Shown here: positions 21,086 to 33,542 of the stretch, piece by piece
How the letters are laid out: every line of letters starts with the position of its first letter
How positions within the stretch are numbered: the first letter of the stretch is position 1
NCBI GenBank assembly: GCA_013368445.1
Contig: JAACJO010000004.1
Span: 310,001-374,000 of the forward strand
DNA from: Leucocoprinus leucothites
Taxonomy: Eukaryota > Basidiomycota > Agaricomycetes > Agaricales > Agaricaceae
Direction: 5' to 3'
DNA length: 64,000 nt
Position numbers and translations under genes: made by a program
Notes under the pieces: generated by a model
Databases searched by the model: none
What the model saw: only the letters and a program-made list of their open reading frames with translations
Told to the model about the DNA's origin: nothing

Positions 21086-23933
21086 TTAGCTGGACGGACT
21101 CCAGTTATCTTCCAACCCACCAGCCCACGGCATATTCAAGGGCATAAGAGGAGGGCTCGACATCGCACTCGGAGTTGTATTTGTAGCTTTCTCCGGCCCC
21201 AAATAAGCCGTACTCGGGCTCTGCAACACGACGCCTTCACTTCCGGCAGAGCCACTACCACTCCCCTCTCTAGACACCGCAAACTCACTTCCATACCCAC
21301 TCCCGCTCCCGCTACCACTCCCACTACCATCTCGTAACTTATTACCAAAGACAGAGAGAGCAGGCGAGATGGGCCCATGCCCACGTTTGCGACCATCAGA
21401 GGTTATGCTACCAGACCTCGCTAATGACTGAGCAAAGGACAAAGCAGCACTACCGCCAGTTCCTGTTGAACGTGCGGCAGAGTGTGCTGATGGGCGCGAG
21501 GAGTTGGAGCCGTATGAGAGTTCTCTCCTAGTAGATGCCGCTGCTGATCCTGTTGATCGAGGGGGAGAGGCGGGACTGACGTGTGAGCGCATAGAGTGAA
21601 GTGAGCCTTGTTCGGAGGTGAGATCAAGCCCAGGAACGTATGTCGGCTAAATAGTCGCATGGTCAGCTCATTGAACTATATCATTGATAAATAAACGGGT
21701 AGAACTTACAAGTCCAAAAGTGGTCCTCCTAGCAATTCGCTCACCATCGCCTCCGCCTGTTGAGGTGGCAGCAGCCATCGAACGCCATCCCTCACCCGCA
21801 GCAGGTGGTTCCTCTTCCAAGACGTCGATCGTAATGTCAATACCGGCACCATTCTCCTGATCAACACCATATGACCCAGGTGAAGGCGTATCCTCATTAG
21901 ACATCTCCGACCACGCTTTCGGTTGCGGTATGGCATCAAGCCCAGGTGGGAATGGATATGTTCTAACACTCGGATAGCCGTTATTGCCGGTATTTCGATT
22001 GACAATGGTAGCATCCGACACCGAAGAGGCTTGAAGCGATGGGTTGGAGCCCGTGTTAAAAATGGCGGAAGGAGCGGGCAAATCAAGGATATCAAAACCG
22101 GGGCTCAAGGTGTGAGCATATGAAGCACCGGGGGGCGAACCAGCTTGCGAAGGGGGAGATTGATCATAAGGGACCGTATGTGATTGGGAGAGCTGGGAGG
22201 GAAGAGAAGGTCTAGAACGAACAGCGGAAGCGGGAGGCGGAAGGAGAGCGGATGTAACATCCGAAGGCGTTGCAGCTCGAGGTTGCAGAGCTGAAGTCGG
22301 TGTACCAGGTAATGAAGAAAGGGCGTCATGATAGATGGTTCCGCCAGAGTTTTGGCTCTTCCCACTAACACTTGAAATCGGTCTTGAGCCATCTGGGCCC
22401 AAACCAACGTTCATGGTCGGTCGCGCGCTTGTAGTCTCACGCATCTGAGGAACTGGTGGACGAGGCTGCCGTCCTTGTTCAATATCCCGATCGGAAAGCG
22501 GCGACGATCCGAGGAGCGGCTGCTGTTGAGATGAACGAGGGCTCTGGCTTCTCCTCCAGCTTAACCTCCCAGCGATGGCTCCAAGACTGCCCAGGAACGA
22601 AGAGGTCGAAGGTTTACTCGTGTTTGCTTCATCAGTAACCGGAGAGGAACCAGGGGAGGATCTTGGTCCTAAATCCTCAACCCTAACCCTCCTCGCAGTC
22701 AATAAAGTGGCATTTTCGTCCACATCCAAAGGAAGCGATGACCGCTGAGATGACTGCGATGGCTTCTTTGCGAATGGGCGCGGAAGCGTGAAGTCGGCTG
22801 AATTCCTTGACGCAGGATCAACTAACTTAGGAGGAGGCAAGAGCGTTTCGACACGGTAGGCGTAAGCTCCAGAGTACTGTCCACCGTTTGGTTCTTGCTG
22901 CTCCTCGGGCGGCAAAACAGTCTCTTGATCCAGTCTTTGCAGTTCCTCGGGGGACAGAATCGTCCCACCGCTCATCTCCTGCTCATGCTCCTCCCTAATA
23001 GGGCGGATACCAAGAGTGGGTTGTGCAAGTGGCTCACCGTAACCAGAATTGGTTGATGACGAGTTCGAGGAGCCAAGGCTGGTAACAGTCGTAGCTGGTG
23101 GTGGTGGAACACGCGGGACATTTTTTGGTGGTGGTTGGGGTGGCCTAGCACCCATCTCCGCGTACTGAGTTGAACTGCCACCTCCGACGGTTTTTTCTGT
23201 CGTCTGTGTACCTCCACCTCCTCCGCCGGGGCGTTGGACGAGGAAAGGATCAGCTTCTTCACCACTGTGCCTTGGTGAGCCACCGATGAATAAATAGTCG
23301 TCATCAATAGTTGCTCCGGGAGCTCTTGACCGTCGGCGACGCTTGCCCTTGCAGAAGAGGTAGATGGCAAGCACGAGCACGAGGAGGAAGATGAAACCAA
23401 GGATGCTGGCAACGATGACACCAACTAGCTGCCCTCGAGTGAGCCCACTTCCGCTAGTGGCTCCATTTGATTGAGTGGGAGTTGGTACAGTTGAACTTGT
23501 CGATGATATTACAGGACTGGTGCTTGATGATGAAATTGTTGAGGAAGAGGAAGAGGTCGTAGATGATGATATAGGTATCACAGTCGTGGTAGAGGAGGAG
23601 ATTGAAGTAGGTATCATAGTCGTAATAGAGGAAGAGGTTGAAGTAGGTATCGCAGTTGTAGTCGGCGTAGAGGTCGACGCAGGAGAAGTCAAACCACCAT
23701 AAGTCCAATCTGGACCCAACGGTATCTAAACCAATACAATCATATCATAAACGCAATCAGCTATTCGCAGTCCATAGCCCGAGTCCTCATGCACCACTCA
23801 CACTAGGACCATAGTAGGTCAATGGCAGGAACATCACCGTTGTTGAGGTGGTTATCGGCACTCCGTTCGCATCCTCAATCACCGAAGGTATAGGTGTAAG
23901 CCAAGGTGGGTACTGCTGCGTGGGAGCCGCCAT
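21086..23933 (-). CDS. Ser/Thr-rich single-pass membrane protein with a long cytoplasmic tail
   Basis: Three exons, phase-0 joins, 902 residues: 23933-23802, 23725-21710, 21646-21086. Residues 1-140 are extracellular-like and very rich in Ser and Thr, with an imperfect repeat of the type TTxIPTSxSSS (about 64-100), a likely site of O-mannosylation. One transmembrane helix lies at about 144-169 (GVIVASILGFIFLLVLVLAIY), followed by the basic stop-transfer KGKRRRR. The remaining 700 residues are low-complexity, Pro/Ser-rich and probably cytosolic. This plan resembles fungal wall sensors such as Mid2 and Wsc types, but no clear signal peptide or cysteine-rich WSC domain is present, so that is only an analogy. 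Two broken partial copies exist at 4.1-4.7 and 16.5-17.0 kb. Confidence 0.75.
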
Positions 23934-25013
23934 TCCTGAAGTCAGCGACGCTCAGAAAGCGCACAGATACAGAGTTTTTGTTATTTATTTTGCTGTCAGA
24001 ATTGGAAAAAAATGTCGTCAGTAGTGAGCGTGGGTTCTGCGAGTCAATCGTGAGCTCTCATCCCATGTTTGAAACAAAGGGGGAGCGTACAATTCGATAT
24101 AATGCAGTCAGAGTGCAATATGTGTCAGTATTTTGGAGAAGAAGAGGAGGGAGGAGGAGGGAGCACAAGAGCGGATGGAGGAGAGGAGGAGGATGAAAAG
24201 GGAAATGCGGGGTAGACGCCAGTCGGGAATTCGAACTAAGGTCACGTGCATATACAAAGCTCTCAGCGCTTGTTCTCGGCAGTTGTGAACCTTCCTGCTT
24301 AATTACCGCAGCTTCCGACCACGAGCAACTGTCTTCCGTGCCGTGGCCTGGACGACGATGGGAAATGCGCAGACACGATGCAGGTGTTTCCAGTTTCTCG
24401 TCTCGCTTCGTTTCAGAGGAGATATGACCTTTGACCATCTCAGCCGTTTATTTTTGGATCATGAACATACATCATCGATCAATCGATCACTGATCGCAAC
24501 CTCGATCGCCCAACAAGTTGAAATTGTCATTCATTTGGATGTGGTCCTGTGAGCGTTGGTTCGAATCATGGAGGTATTAACTGCCTGGACATTTATTTAT
24601 TACTGCACTGACAGAGGCTTCATACCATGCTATCCGTTTCTGTAATCGTTGTCTTGTCGACTGCCATTTCAACGCAGCGAGGCATAGTTTTCGCCAACAC
24701 GAGCCCGCAACACGCAGAATCAATATCGACGAAATGGGTTATGGCACCATGATACGAGGAAGTCAATCAATCTCCATCGGTATGTTCTCTCAACTTCATT
24801 TCAGGGGAGTTCATCATGACACATGGTGCTTCAAGTTGAGCGTGAGCTTCTGAGCTTCCTGCCACAAAAGCCGCCAGATAGTTAGGAAGCCTTTACGTTT
24901 CTCTCCACGCACCCTCTGGCCCTAGTTCCCAACATTCCAAAAACGATCTTGGGGAATGCCATTAATGGCTCGCTCGATCAGGCAGTGAATATGAAACAAA
25001 GAAATCTGCAGAC
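23934..25013. other. Intergenic, upstream of the membrane-protein gene
   Basis: No gene is supported. A GA-rich tract lies at about 24139-24195. B-box-like words (TTCGAA) occur near 24228 and 24552, but no tRNA fold can be built around them. Confidence 0.4.
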
Positions 25014-25487
25014 CTATGGTGCGGGTCACTTAGACGCCGCTACTTATGTGCAGTGGCCAATTTTGTTGGCTGACCGGGTCCAAAAAAAATATTAATTCCT
25101 AGAAAAATTGCAAAATATCAATGAGGCTGTCATTCGAACTCCTGACCAAGGCACAAACGCGAGAATGATCCTGGGTGGAAGGAACAAGAGCACCAGGGCG
25201 ACAAAAGGTTAATATATTACAAAATTAGATTATTTTCTCTTGATGACTAAGATACCAAAAACAGTAAGACCATACCATATATAGTCAGGCGCTTATGATG
25301 GGGCCAATTTCAGGTCGGGCTGAAAGAATAACTCCGTCATTTTTGACCCAATTAATTATCCCTCTGGACAATCAATTCAGCTTGTCAAAAGAAGCACTTT
25401 TACCAGAGGAATAAGAAATCGGACTAAATCTTCCAGCGCTTTTTCAGTTGCACAAAAGTAGCGGTGTTTAGGTGACCCGCACCATAG
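25014..25487. mobile_element. MITE-like element with terminal inverted repeats
   Basis: A 474-base AT-rich segment without a coding frame is bounded by inverted repeats of about 43 bases (25014-25056 and 25445-25487). The outer 16 bases, CTATGGTGCGGGTCAC, are identical, and the inner 27 differ at about seven positions. This is the form of a non-autonomous DNA transposon. A clear target-site duplication was not seen, so the superfamily is unknown. Confidence 0.65.
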
Positions 25488-25682
25488 AGTCGGAGTTAAT
25501 TGCCCTCTTTCAACTGATTGGATGAATGTGAGTGCTCTAGGATTCTTAACACCGCGAAATAGTCCACGTGGTGAATTGCAAAAGAGGCCGAACTTAGCGA
25601 AAAATGTAATATAACTTAATCACTCGACCATACCTAAGATCACTCAAAGCCTCCGGTCGGCAACCCAAATTCCAGCAAACAA

Positions 25683-26000
25683 TCAGTTGTGCTCTTCCTT
25701 CCGGTCTTTGGTTGGCGATTTGTCAAACCATACCCAGAATCCCCGTCTGTTGGCCCCGTGGAGCGTCTTATTGAAGATGTCACGCACTGTAGTTGAGCGC
25801 GCCCTCCCTTTCCTCGCTCTCTCTACACCGACCACTTCAACGCACGATCCGGTAACAAGGCAGGGCGCAGATTTCGTACCTGAAAAAGTATTGCCTACAA
25901 TTCCAGCATCAAAGTCTCTAAGTAGTAAGGAACTTTCTCGGGTTGTGCATTTATACGAGTGCAGGATGGCTGTGGTAAGAAGTCTCGCCGAGCTGAACAC
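25683..26000 (-). pseudogene. Probable relic of a NACHT-kinase gene linker region
   Basis: On the minus strand, several blocks line up in order with the exon 1-2 region of locus E (29420-29600): AATCT..CCCTGCC, TTACC..TCGTGC and GGAAAGGGAGGGCGCG against GAAAGAGAGGGTGCG. No complete domain is encoded. The likeness is weak to moderate, and the interpretation as a duplicated and decayed 5' part of an E-type gene is an inference. Confidence 0.35.
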
Positions 26001-26588
26001 CCACTAAATCTCCTACCAAGCGCCTCGGTGTCTCCTTCTGATGGCGGCTTCGAAGCGGAACAAATCTACCGCATGCAGATCTTTTCGAGTCTATGATCTC
26101 CAAAATTGCATACCAGCTTCACCAAGAGCAAATAATGGTTCACAAACTGCATCCTCGATGACCCGTTTCACAAGCATCCGAAACCCCCTGCCTTCTTATT
26201 GAATACATAAAGAGTGGCCACCCCGGTATGTGACAAACGTGAAGTTTTCTGAGGTGCTTCAGATACAACTCATCAGTCTCTTTCTAGAAAAAGAACTTTC
26301 CATGAAATAAACTGAGTTTCACGAAATTGCCTATAACATTCCCAAAATGTAACCCTCGAGAGAAGTGCAAAATAACACGGGGGGTCTTCTGGGGGGTCTT
26401 TTAGAGGGAATACATTAACGAGTGAATAGGTCTTCCTCGGGCAGAGGATACACGAGCTGAAGTTGGGGATCATATATATTAGCGATTTGTATACTATTAG
26501 GACTCTGCATTCTTCTACGTCAATCATCATATAGTCCCCTCTGCCATTCCCTAATCATTACCTCGACAGCATCCGGTCCCCTTGCAAC
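26001..26588. other. Intergenic downstream of locus E
   Basis: No gene is supported. A short plus-strand stretch near 26093 encodes ISKIAYQL, which recalls the TIAYQLA motif after the Walker A region in NACHT proteins, but the frame breaks within 20 codons. Confidence 0.35.
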
Positions 26589-29500
26589 TTATTGGCTTGC
26601 TTGGCGAAGGATTTGGTAGACACGATCATAATCAATGATAGGATCGGCTTCTCGGCTCTTAGGGGTCTTCAACTCAGGTGGACGATTGTCCTGAGCGTTA
26701 AGTTTCGTAAATTCATGTAAGAGTATCTCGGTGGTCGGGCGAAGGCTGCGATCATATTCCCAACATCTTTCCGCCAGAGGCCATACTGCATTCAATTCTT
26801 CTGGCGAGGGCGGTTCAGATGGTTTCTTCAAAGCGGCGTCACGGCGTAAAAACGCCGCGAACAATTCCCAGGGTTGTAGTTCACCAAACGGTTCCAAACC
26901 AGTCACAGCCTTCAAACATTAACAGTTCACTACTAGATTCTAACCCGGGGATTGTACTCACTTCATAACAAACACAACCGAATGCCCAGATATCACTTTC
27001 TTTACTCGAAGTCTTGCCGTCTTTGGTTACCAACATCTCAGGAGCCTTCCAACTAAGAGTCCCAGCACCAGCGTTGGTTGCCGAACTGGCCAAATTGACT
27101 GCCACTCGTGTTGTCCCAAAATCAGCGATCATCCCTCGTTTTTGATTTGATATATAAACATTTTTCTACATGTATTCTTGAGGTCGGTTCACAATTACGG
27201 GTAAGGCAATGGATTCTTACCCCTTTAAGGTCACCGTGAACGATGTCGAACTCGTGCAGATAATGAAGGCCGGATATGGTATCGTGAAGCTACAAATTCG
27301 GATGAAGATGTATAAAGGTGAATGAGGGTGACAACCCACTAAAGGTATGCGAGGGGAATCTGGGAAGCGTCCCAAATACTGAACCAGGTCACCGTTTTCC
27401 ATCCAAGGAGAGATGAGCGACATTTTATCTGGTATCTCCTCACCAGAGAAATAAATGCCGAGGAACGGGAGTATATTCTGATGGGAGAGATGGGCCCAGA
27501 TAACAAGCTCCCCGGCTTGGGCCTGCACATTTGAGCCAACACCACGAGATTGTAGTAGAGCTGGAATAACTTACCCTCAGCCTTGGCTTGTAGTCCACTT
27601 TTTGTACCGAAATTCGGATGCTCTTGAGGCAAACCGGTTGGTCCTTGTACGTTCCGTGGTAGATGTTTGCGACCCCACCCTCAGCAAAAGGCTGACCAGG
27701 ACTACAGTGAACGCCTATAAGCTCAGAAGCTTTCGGGAAGACCTGGGCATCCTTGGTAATTTTGGCAACGACTCGCAAAATCAGTTTCTTGTTGAGTGGG
27801 GAGAGCGTTATGTTGTGATCGTTGAGGAGCTATCCATGTTGCGTCAGTTTCCATCAACAAAAGGAGGAATAAACATCATACTGACTTTACTGAGGAAGTC
27901 AACGACCGATTGGGCATCGGTATCCTTTAGCCCAGTGATTAGATCCGCTCTCTCCACGCTTGTCATTACCCTTTCCGTTAACTCACAACACTGAGCGTAT
28001 CCATCTCTGTATTGATCCAGAAAAACCTCTGGGAATCCACTGTTGAGAAGCCAATCTTTCCCCTTAGCATCGTTGGTCCAGTGTTGGAAACGCGCATCGA
28101 TTAATTTCCGGGCTTGGACCATATCCAGAGCAAAGTAGCCAGACCTGCGCTGATCTTGAAGGAAGTTGGGAAATGATGGACTAAAAAACCCGGGGGGTTG
28201 CTGAGAGGCGGATTCCAGAGGGTCCATGTTGACGACCGAATGCAGTTTTTGAAGGGCTAAGTCAAAGGTGTCTTCATCGATACCGAGAAAATTTGCTGCA
28301 TTAAGTGGGCACGTCGCACGGCCGTCCAGAGGGAGAGAAGGGTAAATGATGTAGAAGGAAATAATTAGCTTTGCGCTAGAGAGGACAGGTTCAGGTATTG
28401 CTCTCATGATTTGTTGATAGAAATTATCCAGCTCATGAAGGGGATCGATTGAGAGGTCCGACGTGCCACCAGTGGCTGCAAGAGATGCCAAGCATGTTTG
28501 AAGTTGCAAACGAGGACTGGCTGCTCCGTTCGCGATGAATTTGAGGATAGTAGAAGCGACAACAGGAAGTCCGCCAACTTTCGAGACGAGTTCCCGAAGT
28601 TGTGACTCAGATGGCCAGGTCGTGCCCCCGAATCGAAAGTAGTTATTGATTTTCCGAAGACCATTGCTGAGTATATGGTATATGTCCTCGGCATTGTCGC
28701 TGACTTGCTCAAGTTTGTATGGTATCGGAGGATCGGCGATCTTAAACGCATGTTTCAAGTGCCATTCTGAGCGGCCAGAAATGAGCCACAATATCGCAGG
28801 TGCCGAAGTTGAGCTCATGTATCGAGCATGTCCACCAATGAGCTCAATAAGCTCAACCTGTGCCTGCTCGCTCGTGCACTCATCCAGTCCATCGATGATA
28901 ACAACGTAGGGATGTTGAACCCGAACACGAGAAAATGATTCGACGACGAGGATCTGGAACTGGGTCTTGAGGCTCTTGTGAAGGATGGTGCTGTTTCGAG
29001 AGAGCACTTCGCCGACAATCTTCTTGTATTCCGGGACCTGGATGGCAAGTTGATGGACAATGGTAGCAACAAAGCCTTCCACATCGGATCGTTTTTGCTT
29101 CCTCGAGAAAAAGAAAGCCCCTCCAAGTCGACCTCGACTGATGCATTCCTCAGCAAACGTCTGTGCAACAGCCGACTTTCCGGAACCTGCGGGTCCTGCA
29201 AGCCATATAAGATACCATTGGCGTTGGACATCGTCAAGCCATGCACAGAGCTTCTGTCTGATGGCTTCGCATGTCTCTGGATCACATCGAGGGGGTGGAT
29301 GGCGTTCGAAAGAGTCTGCTTCGGCACTGGGGACGCGCTTTTTGCCAAGTATACGAAACGCTGAGAACCCCAATTAGACATTGATACGTTTTCAACAAGT
29401 ATAGTGCATTTAAACGCACCCTCTCTTTCGTAGCCTACTTCCAAACGGACAGCCTCCATGCACGACCCAGCTGGTAAGGATTTATTTTCCCCAATGTTCA

Positions 29501-29724
29501 AAGTACGGCAGGGTATAGATTCTGAACGTAAAACAAAATGTCTATGATCCCTACATCAAGATCACTACTAGAAATAAGAACTTACCATCACTCTCCTTGA
29601 GGATCTGGGCTATGTTTGCAGGCAAGCATGGGGACATAGACGGAGTACTGAATGGCGCATCTGTCTCGCTTGACCCCTGACTCTTCGTATCGAAGTCTGA
29701 CTCCGTTCCCGTCATTGACGACAT
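26589..29724 (-). CDS. Locus E: NACHT NTPase fused to a TKL kinase module
   Basis: Eight exons give 915 residues: 29724-29586, 29521-29420, 29360-27886, 27829-27575, 27522-27340, 27289-27221, 27165-26962, 26909-26589. After a short variable N-terminus, a NACHT domain begins near 125, with Walker A GPAGSGKS (136-143), Walker B VVIIDGLDEC (233-242) and the sensor-like WLISGRSE. Such STAND ATPases act as nucleotide-dependent oligomerising switches in NLR-type recognition. The helical segment (TDAQSVVDFLSK, up to 572) and one kinase (573-915) follow. The kinase keeps the lysine in VCLKSI, HGDLKG-KN, DFG and APE, but the glycine loop reads EGGVANIYHG. The frame ends LRQASQ; a GC donor at the usual splice point (CAA then GCAAGC) could add a short last exon. 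No repeat-type sensor domain is present. Confidence 0.82.
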
Positions 29725-30490
29725 GTTTGCCCAGGGGGAGGGTTTAAATCCCTGAGTTATACAGGAAGACGTCAAGCCAAGCGTGCGTTCAGGGTTTGGG
29801 ATAGGGTGAAGTTGCTGGTAGAATTTGAAGGATCGATGGGCGCAACCCTGACGATAGAAGATCCCAAGCTCACTGGGAGCGGCAATATTTGTGTGTGGGA
29901 TATTGTCACATGCAAAGTATGTTTGCAACGCACCGATGCCGGAACCTGCCGGAGATAACGCAACCCCAACACAGATGGAGATGCTAACCTACCAGACTCA
30001 TATCAGTAAGAAGGGAGAAATACAGACAACAACCGCGGTAATGCAAAGAGTCATTTCAAATCATGAGCTCGGTGAATCCACGATACTCTCGGTCATCTAT
30101 CTTTTCACTTTTTCATATCTTGTTGAACACTGTGGGCGCTTATGGGTCGTAGTATACTTGAGTACACAATGCACTAAGCGAGAGTTCAAGGCTTGCGGAC
30201 AATGAGGAAAATGCACAAGTGATGCTGCGGGGCCAAAGTCAGTGTGACAGCTTGTAGATGAGTGGGGGAGGATAAAATCGTCAGTCTTGCGCGTTTAACC
30301 GCCACGCGATACGCGCCTCGAAGCCCCAGTTGCTTACTTGATGGAAGGTCCTGTGGACGCAGTCGTATCAATAGTCACATAGGCCTTTTTTCCTCCGATA
30401 GCCAGTAGTAATAATCATGATCGTCCTATTTTCCGCTTTGTAGCCAAGACGTAATAAGATTAGTTTAGGAGACAGGTACATAGTCCAAGT
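29725..30490. other. Intergenic between loci E and F, same strand
   Basis: This contains the promoter of locus E (a TTTAAA word about 20 bases upstream of its ATG) and the 3' flank of locus F. Small open frames here show no domain pattern and no matching splice structure. Confidence 0.4.
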
Positions 30491-33400
30491 CTATTCCATT
30501 CGGTGCTCGCTGGCCTTCCGTTCATTCTCCCGGTTGCGCAAAGGGGATTTCTCGATCTGTTTTCAGAGTATAAGCAGCGATGTCAAGACTCTTCACCACA
30601 CCGTGACCTCACCATTTGAAGGACCTCATGCACATAACTGTAGTCAATGTTGATCTCGGCTCTCTTTGTCATGGCATGGGTTTGGTCATTGGAAGGACAG
30701 CTGTCCATCGTGCTAAGCTCGGTGAATGCACAAAGAAGTGTGTCCGATTTTGGGCGGTGCGTAGGATCATATTTCCAGCACTGTTCCGCCAGCGGCCACA
30801 CTTGCTCATTTTCGTCTAATCTTGTGCTTAGCTCCGATTCCGGTCTCAGAGGAACAATGCCACCCTTCATAAAAGCACGAATTAATTGTGCGATGTTGCC
30901 AAACTGGTAGAATGGCATCTTTCCACTCAAGACCTTAATAGATGAGGAAGCTGAAGAAGTTGTTCGGAAACAAACTTAAAGGAAACTTACCTCATAGCAT
31001 GTACAGCCAAATGCCCAGATATCACTCTGCTTTTTCGGAGTGGGCTCAGCATCATCCAGAAGCAGCTCCGGGGCCATCCAGTTTGCAGTTCCTCCGCCGA
31101 GGTTGGCGGTTGTGGTGGTCAGTGTCATTGACATTCTTGAAAGTCCGAAATCGGCCAGCACTGCTTGTTTTGTTCCTGAGACGAGGATATTTTTCTATGG
31201 TTTTAGAACCCAGTTCCGAATAGCATCAGTTTGCAGTTATTCATCAAGGTGGTAGAACTATACCCCTTTGAGGTCACCATGTACAATGTCAAGGTTATGC
31301 AGATAATGTAAGCCGGAAATGATGTCATGAAGCTGAAAAAGAGGGGTACAAAATAAGGAACAAAAGCACCTTAATTCATGAGAGCTAAACGTTACCAAAG
31401 GTATGCGAGGAGTGTTTGGATGTATGCTGAGAAATTGGAGAAGATCGCCATTCTCCATCCACGGGGAGACAATACACACCCTCGGTATCCCTTCATTGGA
31501 GAAATATAGACCACGAAACGGGAGGATATTCTTGTGTGTGAGGTGAGCCCAGGTGATGAGCTCACTAGCTTGAGCCTGCCCATGAGGCAGTCAGATACAA
31601 AGAGGGGATAGAAGCTGTATCACGCACTCTGAGCTGTTGCCGATAATTGTTATGTCGTTCTGCAACACGGAGAGTTTTAACGCAGACTGGTTGACCGTCA
31701 TGCTCTCCTTTGTAGATGTACCCAAATCCACCTTCGGTGATGTGCTGGGTGAGATCACATTCTACGCCTTCCAGCTCAAATGCTTTCGGAAACACATATG
31801 CGGATTTGGCAATTTTGGCAAGGAAATGTAGGATGTACTTTCTCTCTCGTTGGGAGTGAGGCGTATCCTGTTCATAGAGAACCTGCTTATATACCTAAGA
31901 AACATAGGTTTTGCGGAAATAGTGAGTCACCAACCTTACTGAGTACATCAACTATTGCCTGAGCCTTTGCACCTTTTAGGTCAACAGCTAAATTCTTTTT
32001 AGCCACCTTTTTTGCAACTTCCGCCACTATGTTACGACATTCAGAATAGAGATTTGCAGATGACTCGGTGGGTGGACGCTGCAAATCTGTGGTACGTCCA
32101 TCGTCACTGATAGTCAATGGTAGGGGAGAAAGTTCCTCTTGAAAGCGTTGGCTAGATCGATCGATTACAGTTTCAGGTAGCGGGAGCTGCTGAAGGCAAG
32201 CCTCTAGTTTTCGAACGAGCTCCTGGACTACTGGACGCTTTTCGGGAATGGCGTCAGAGCATAAAAACAACGTCGGCCAAAGGTGTTCTGTCATTACGGG
32301 ACGGGGGTATGGGAGTTGTAATTGGGCTTCCCCAAGGACGTGGCGCAGTATAATCGTAGTATCCATGTGAATCCCGCTGAAAGGCATAATGTCTGTCCAG
32401 ATCTGTTCCAAAGTGAGCGGAAGTGTCTGATCAGGATGTGTTTAACGACAGACCTCGAATGCCGTCAAACCGAATGTGCAGACATCAGTGCTCTTGTTTG
32501 GAGCTGGGACTGTTCCGAATAGAAGCTCTGGAGCCTGGTATCGGACCGTCCCCGCCGGGTTTGTTGTAAATCCACGTACATCAAGGATACAAGAGCGGCC
32601 AAAGTCGCAAAGAAGCGGTTCATTGTTGTCGCTGACCAAAACGTTCGACTAGATATTTCGGGGTACGCTTAGGTTCAGTATACGACATCAATGCGTACAA
32701 GAGCAATAAGACACTCACGGGTTTAGGGTCTCCATGAATGATTCCCTTCCCATGCAAGTACTCAAGACCTTGTGCAACGCCCAGGATCTTTCAGTTGATA
32801 ACGGGTTGACCATCAGCATCCCCGGCTCTGAACATACCATCACATACTTACCAGTCGTACCCTCTCTTCGATAGCTGGGTTTGAACGATGGAGATACCCG
32901 ACTACAGTCCCTTGACGACAGTAAGGTGAGATCAACGCTGGGCAGTCGTACCTCCCAAGATCGTATGCGAGACCGAGAAACCTTAGGATATTCTTGTGTA
33001 CAAGCTTATGCCAGACAGCTGCCTCTCGACGCAACCGCTTCCTAGGATATGTCTTAGCAATAATAATCGCAACAATGAAAAGTATGAAGTTTACTCTATG
33101 CGATCGAGCTCATATGGGTCGTTGCCAGTGCGTAATACCTTGACTGCCACCTTTGTGACAACAAATCAACATTCCGCAATGTATCTGCTGCGCGAGAGCA
33201 AAGAGAACGCACCTCCCAGGTGGGATTACCCCAGAGGTAGCCAATGTAAACATCACTATATCCGCCTGCGTGAGAGGGGAAACCATCTCCACTGCGCTTG
33301 ACTACACCGGTTAAATCCTATCCAAGTGTACATTACTCGGTCAGTTACCCGCAGGCCCGGGGAAGCTGAAACTATCCATACCGTAGTCGAGGGCAGGCGT

Positions 33401-33542
33401 ACAATAGGGTGCCCGGAGGTGGTCCGGGGCAACACAATGAATGCGTCAGTCGCTTTCTCCATACGTTCAACCTGTTGTTCCTTCACGGTAAAAATGTCGA
33501 AAACACTGAGGATGAGGCAGAATTGAAAGAGTTGATGAAATG
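30491..33542 (-). CDS. Locus F: conventional TKL kinase fused to a kinase module (5' exon unresolved)
   Basis: Confirmed exons: 33542-33382, 33317-33213, 33150-33095, 33041-32852, 32787-32719, 32648-32454, 32402-31935, 31882-31628, 31575-31396, 31332-31264, 31194-30991, 30933-30613, 30556-30491. The first kinase is the widespread agaric type: an N-terminal helical region (KEQQVERMEKATDAFIVLP), LTGVVKR, a loop GGYSDVYIG, VAVKVL, IHGDPKP-SN, DFG and QAPE. Exon 32402-31935 carries its C-lobe plus the helical segment (AKAQAIVDVLSK). The second kinase is the local module: EGGFGYIYKG, VCVKTL, HGDLKG-KN, DFG, APE. Both look catalytically complete. The start is missing; a candidate first exon opens at 33887 (MDLGRSAQAWSGL...), but I could not find a consistent splice. 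It ends IEKSPLRNREN... Confidence 0.75.

Noticed and set aside
23475..23702. Acidic plus-strand frame (VEEEVEVGI repeats)
   Set aside because: It is the antisense shadow of the Ser/Thr repeat region of the membrane-protein gene.
24220..24570. Possible tRNA genes at TTCGAA words near 24228 and 24552
   Set aside because: No A box at the right distance and no cloverleaf could be drawn around them.
28815..29501. Overlapping frame of 228 codons on the minus strand across the NACHT exon of locus E
   Set aside because: Only its first part coincides with exon 2 of locus E; the rest is a shadow of the NACHT reading frame.
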